Shown here: positions 7,128-8,483 of the stretch, in pieces
How positions within the stretch are numbered: position 1 is the stretch's first letter
How the letters are laid out: the number at the start of each line of letters is the position of its first letter
From: Acidobacteriota bacterium
GTDB taxonomy: Bacteria; Acidobacteriota; Polarisedimenticolia; Gp22-AA2
NCBI GenBank assembly: GCA_016177515.1
Contig: JACOUZ010000325.1
Span: forward strand, 1-8,483
Reading direction: 5' to 3'
DNA length: 8,483 nucleotides
The notes under the pieces: generated by a model
Told to the model about the DNA's origin: nothing
Seen by the model: the letters and a program-made list of their open reading frames with translations, nothing else
The model's database searches: none
Translations under genes and position numbers: made by a program

Positions 7128-7802
7128 TTGATCCCGCTCAAGGACGACAACCCCACGCGCACCATGCCGTTCGTCACGGTCTCGCTGATCGTGGCGAACG
7201 CCGCCGTCTTCTTTTGGGAGAGGTTGCTGCCGCCCGACGCCAACGGCGCGATCAACCGGACGATGGGAGTCACGCCGTCCAACCTGACGCACTTTCCGCT
7301 GGAGGCGGAGCGGCTCCTGCACGGCGGCCTGTCGCTGTTCACCGCCATGTTTCTGCACGGGGGCATTCCCCACGTGGCGTTCAACATGCTCTACCTGTGG
7401 ATCTTCGGAAACAACGTGGAGGACGTGATGGGCCACGGCCGCTTCCTGGTCTTTTACCTGGCGTGCGGCCTCATCGCTTCCTTCACCCAGGTGGCCGCCT
7501 CTCCTTCTTCCCGTGTGCCGATGATCGGAGCGAGCGGCGCCGTCTCGGGGATCCTGGGGGCCTATCTCGTCCTGTTTCCGGCGGCACGGGTGCTGACGCT
7601 CGTCTTCGTGGTGTTCTTCGTCCGGGTCATTCCCTTCCCGGCCATCATCATCCTGGGCTTCTGGTTCCTGCTCCAGCTGCTGCAGGTCGGCCCGGTGGCG
7701 GCCGGCGGAGTGGCGGTCCTGGCCCACGTCGGCGGCTTCGTGGCGGGCATCGCGCTGATCGCGGCGTTCCGGCGGCACAGGCCCCGGCAGAGCCTGTTCT
7801 AG
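7128..7802 (+). CDS. Rhomboid-family intramembrane serine protease
   Basis: A 224-residue polytopic inner-membrane protein that cleaves transmembrane segments with a Ser-His dyad in the bilayer. It opens IPLKDDNPTRTMPFVT, common in bacterial rhomboids of this type. Hydrophobic segments lie at about 14-31, 83-98, 104-124, 134-152, 155-168, 170-187 and 193-214. The catalytic serine is S136 in GASGAVSG (134-141), the histidine is H200 in AHVGGF, and the oxyanion residues H82 and N86 lie in PHVAFNML (81-88), matching H150/N154 of E. coli GlpG. WIFGNNVEDVMG (91-102) is also typical. All key residues are present, so it is predicted active; its substrate is unknown. It starts with TTG, stops with TAG, and stands alone, divergent from dxs and convergent with the gene at the right edge. 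No cytosolic or extra C-terminal domain. Recognition as rhomboid is secure; the physiological role is not. Confidence 0.95.
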   Translation: MIPLKDDNPTRTMPFVTVSLIVANAAVFFWERLLPPDANGAINRTMGVTPSNLTHFPLEAERLLHGGLSLFTAMFLHGGIPHVAFNMLYLWIFGNNVEDVMGHGRFLVFYLACGLIASFTQVAASPSSRVPMIGASGAVSGILGAYLVLFPAARVLTLVFVVFFVRVIPFPAIIILGFWFLLQLLQVGPVAAGGVAVLAHVGGFVAGIALIAAFRRHRPRQSLF

Positions 7803-7825
7803 GAGATCTCCCGCCCGCGAGCGGG
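7802..7825 (+). terminator. Possible weak terminator or hairpins after the rhomboid gene
   Basis: Immediately at the rhomboid stop are the 10-bp palindrome GGAGATCTCC (7802-7811) and CCCGC-GA-GCGGG (7814-7825). No T-run follows, so a classical intrinsic terminator is not supported. The position directly after a stop codon is the main argument. Confidence 0.25.
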
Positions 7826-8126
7826 TCCCCATAGAGGACGGCCGCCAGCGCCCGGCGCGTCCACTCGTGCAGATCTTCGATCTGCCCGTCGTTGTCGACC
7901 TCCCGAGCGGCGAGGGAGCGCCTGCCGACTATTTGAGCTGGGCCCCGAGAGCGCGTCGCCCCCCCCAGGCCGGTCTGCCCGGTGTCCGGACGCTCGCGGT
8001 GACCGTTCGCGGCGTCACAGTCTGTGACACCGAAGGTGTTCGAGGCCACTGCCTCGGAAGACCACGCCGCTAAATGCCTCTGGATCCACGATCGCCTAGT
8101 TGGCAAGGCGATGGGATGTCTGGATT
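7803..8126. other. 324-base stretch with no confident gene, rich in inverted repeats
   Basis: Lies between the convergent ends of the rhomboid gene and the right-edge coiled-coil gene. It holds many short perfect inverted repeats: GCAGATC-TTC-GATCTGC (7869-7885), GTCCGGAC (7984-7991), CGGT-G-ACCG (7997-8005), the cluster at 8009-8070 and ATCGCC-N10-GGCGAT (8091-8112). There is also a run of eight C at 7959-7966, and local GC falls toward 8060-8130. On the minus strand, about 7812-7926 reads as GC3-rich codons (REVDNDGQIEDLHEWTRRAL and onward), possibly a gene remnant, with no good start of its own. The plus strand holds a 68-codon open frame with no ribosome site or family likeness. It could be plain intergenic DNA, a structured RNA or the relic of a lost gene. 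Confidence 0.6.
8009..8070. repeat. Cloverleaf-like set of nested inverted repeats
   Basis: GCGGCGT (8009-8015) is perfectly complementary to ACGCCGC (8064-8070). Between them lie three inverted repeats in a row: GTCACAG-T-CTGTGAC (8014-8028, sharing two bases with the outer arm), ACACC-GAA-GGTGT (8027-8039) and CGAGGC-CACT-GCCTCG (8041-8056). Either strand could fold as a four-way junction. It is shorter than a tRNA and has no T-loop signature. It may be a structured RNA, protein-binding palindromes, a small mobile palindromic repeat or chance. No second copy is in the window. Confidence 0.4.
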
Positions 8127-8483
8127 TCATCGCTTCCGCCGTCTAGCGGGCGCCAGGACGGGTCGCAGCGCCTCCGCGCGTTCGGCCGCGGCCGAGGCAA
8201 CCGAGGCCGCCTCGGGGGCGATTCCCATCTTGCGGCCTCGCTCCAGCTCCCGCAGTACCTGCTGGGCACTCCGGCGCAGCGCGGCGAGCTCCTGCTCCGA
8301 ACGCTCGCGCGCCCTTTCGAGCACCGCCTGCTTCCGTTCGTCCAGCGCCTCCAGCTCGGCGTTGATCCTGGCCCGCTGCGCCCTGGCCTGCTCCCGCATC
8401 CGCTCGGCCTCGGCCCTCGCCAGCTCGGCCTGCTCCCGATCCGATTGCAGTCGGGCCAGCAGCCCCTCGATCTCCACGTCCAC
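8127..8483 (-). CDS. C-terminal part of a coiled-coil protein, MutS2-like (5' end outside window)
   Basis: 118 residues are visible, running in from the right edge with no start (the first codon in the window, GTG, is simply internal sequence). Residues 1 to about 85 form a continuous Ala/Glu/Arg-rich heptad coiled coil, with stretches such as ELARAEAERMREQARAQRAR. This resembles the linker coil that follows the ATPase domain in MutS2, the MutS homologue that acts on branched DNA or collided ribosomes. The next 30 or so residues are a short Ala-rich tail ending in basic PARRRKR and a TGA stop. MutS2 usually continues here with a beta-barrel and a C-terminal Smr nuclease domain; neither is present, nor found in other frames downstream. 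Without the N-terminal part this could be another coiled-coil protein. The TGA overlaps an ATG (8128-8130) as ATGA, but the frame opened there looks non-coding at first. Confidence 0.5.
   Translation of the reverse strand: MDVEIEGLLARLQSDREQAELARAEAERMREQARAQRARINAELEALDERKQAVLERARERSEQELAALRRSAQQVLRELERGRKMGIAPEAASVASAAAERAEALRPVLAPARRRKR

Noticed and set aside
6473..7387. A 304-codon minus-strand frame crossing the dxs promoter region
   Set aside because: It overlaps dxs in another frame and the rhomboid gene antisense, spans both predicted promoters, and its second half is an Arg/Gly-rich frame-shifted reading of dxs.
7034..7834. A longer plus-strand frame covering the rhomboid gene
   Set aside because: It is in a different frame from the rhomboid protein and lacks membrane segments and the GASG and AHVGGF motifs.
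8009..8070. tRNA gene suggested by the 7-bp outer stem and three inner hairpins
   Set aside because: Only 62 bases long, loops of 1, 3 and 4 bases, no TTCRA T-loop in the right place on either strand, no plausible anticodon loop and no CCA.
7867..8073. A 68-codon plus-strand open frame in the intergenic stretch
   Set aside because: No ribosome site, no domain, Arg/Pro-rich product, and it runs through several inverted repeats.
7648..8130. A 160-codon minus-strand frame starting in an ATGA overlap with the coiled-coil gene
   Set aside because: The overlap is attractive, but the first codons are unlike local usage, there is no strong ribosome site or family likeness, and the last 50 codons are antisense to the rhomboid gene. 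Kept only as a possible relic in the findings.
1..8483. CRISPR arrays, insertion sequences, att sites, tandem repeats or phage genes
   Set aside because: No regularly spaced repeats, transposase or integrase motifs, or long direct or inverted terminal repeats were seen on reading both strands.

Overview
This is a GC-rich (roughly 68-70 percent by eye) bacterial chromosomal window with dense coding, GC-rich third codon positions and mostly TGA stops. Nothing in it fixes the taxon. The MEP-pathway enzyme DXS rules in Bacteria, and the style suits an uncultured high-GC lineage such as Acidobacteriota or a neighbour, but that is a weak inference. No rRNA, tRNA, CRISPR array, insertion sequence or phage gene was seen.

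Region 1 (1-6972, minus strand) is one apparent operon read right to left: dxs (1-deoxy-D-xylulose-5-phosphate synthase), pepA (M17 leucyl aminopeptidase, overlapping dxs by 4 bases), moaB (molybdenum cofactor protein) and a large FAD/iron-sulfur oxidoreductase of the GlcD-GlpC fusion type that overlaps moaB. A good sigma70-like promoter (TTGACC, 17 bases, TATGAT) lies upstream of dxs. The last gene is interrupted by an in-frame UAG at 140-142. The same frame continues for 46 codons to the window edge and encodes the family's terminal Cys-x-x-Cys motif. This is the most notable anomaly in the window.

Region 2 (about 6973-7127) is a divergent promoter region. To its right, on the plus strand, is a single rhomboid-family intramembrane serine protease gene with a TTG start.

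Region 3 (7803-8126) has no confident gene. It is unusually rich in short perfect inverted repeats, including a 62-base segment in which a 7-bp stem encloses three hairpins. At the right edge (8127-8483, minus strand) is the C-terminal part of a coiled-coil protein that looks like MutS2 but stops without a Smr domain.

Functionally the window is mostly housekeeping: isoprenoid precursor synthesis, peptide turnover, molybdenum cofactor synthesis, hydroxyacid oxidation and membrane proteolysis. If the FAD/Fe-S enzyme oxidises D-lactate it would make pyruvate, a DXS substrate, but its substrate cannot be read from sequence. I found no convincing new defence or mobile system. The points worth a second look are the in-frame amber codon, the inverted-repeat cluster, the unusual DXS active-site neighbourhood and the short MutS2-like C-terminus.
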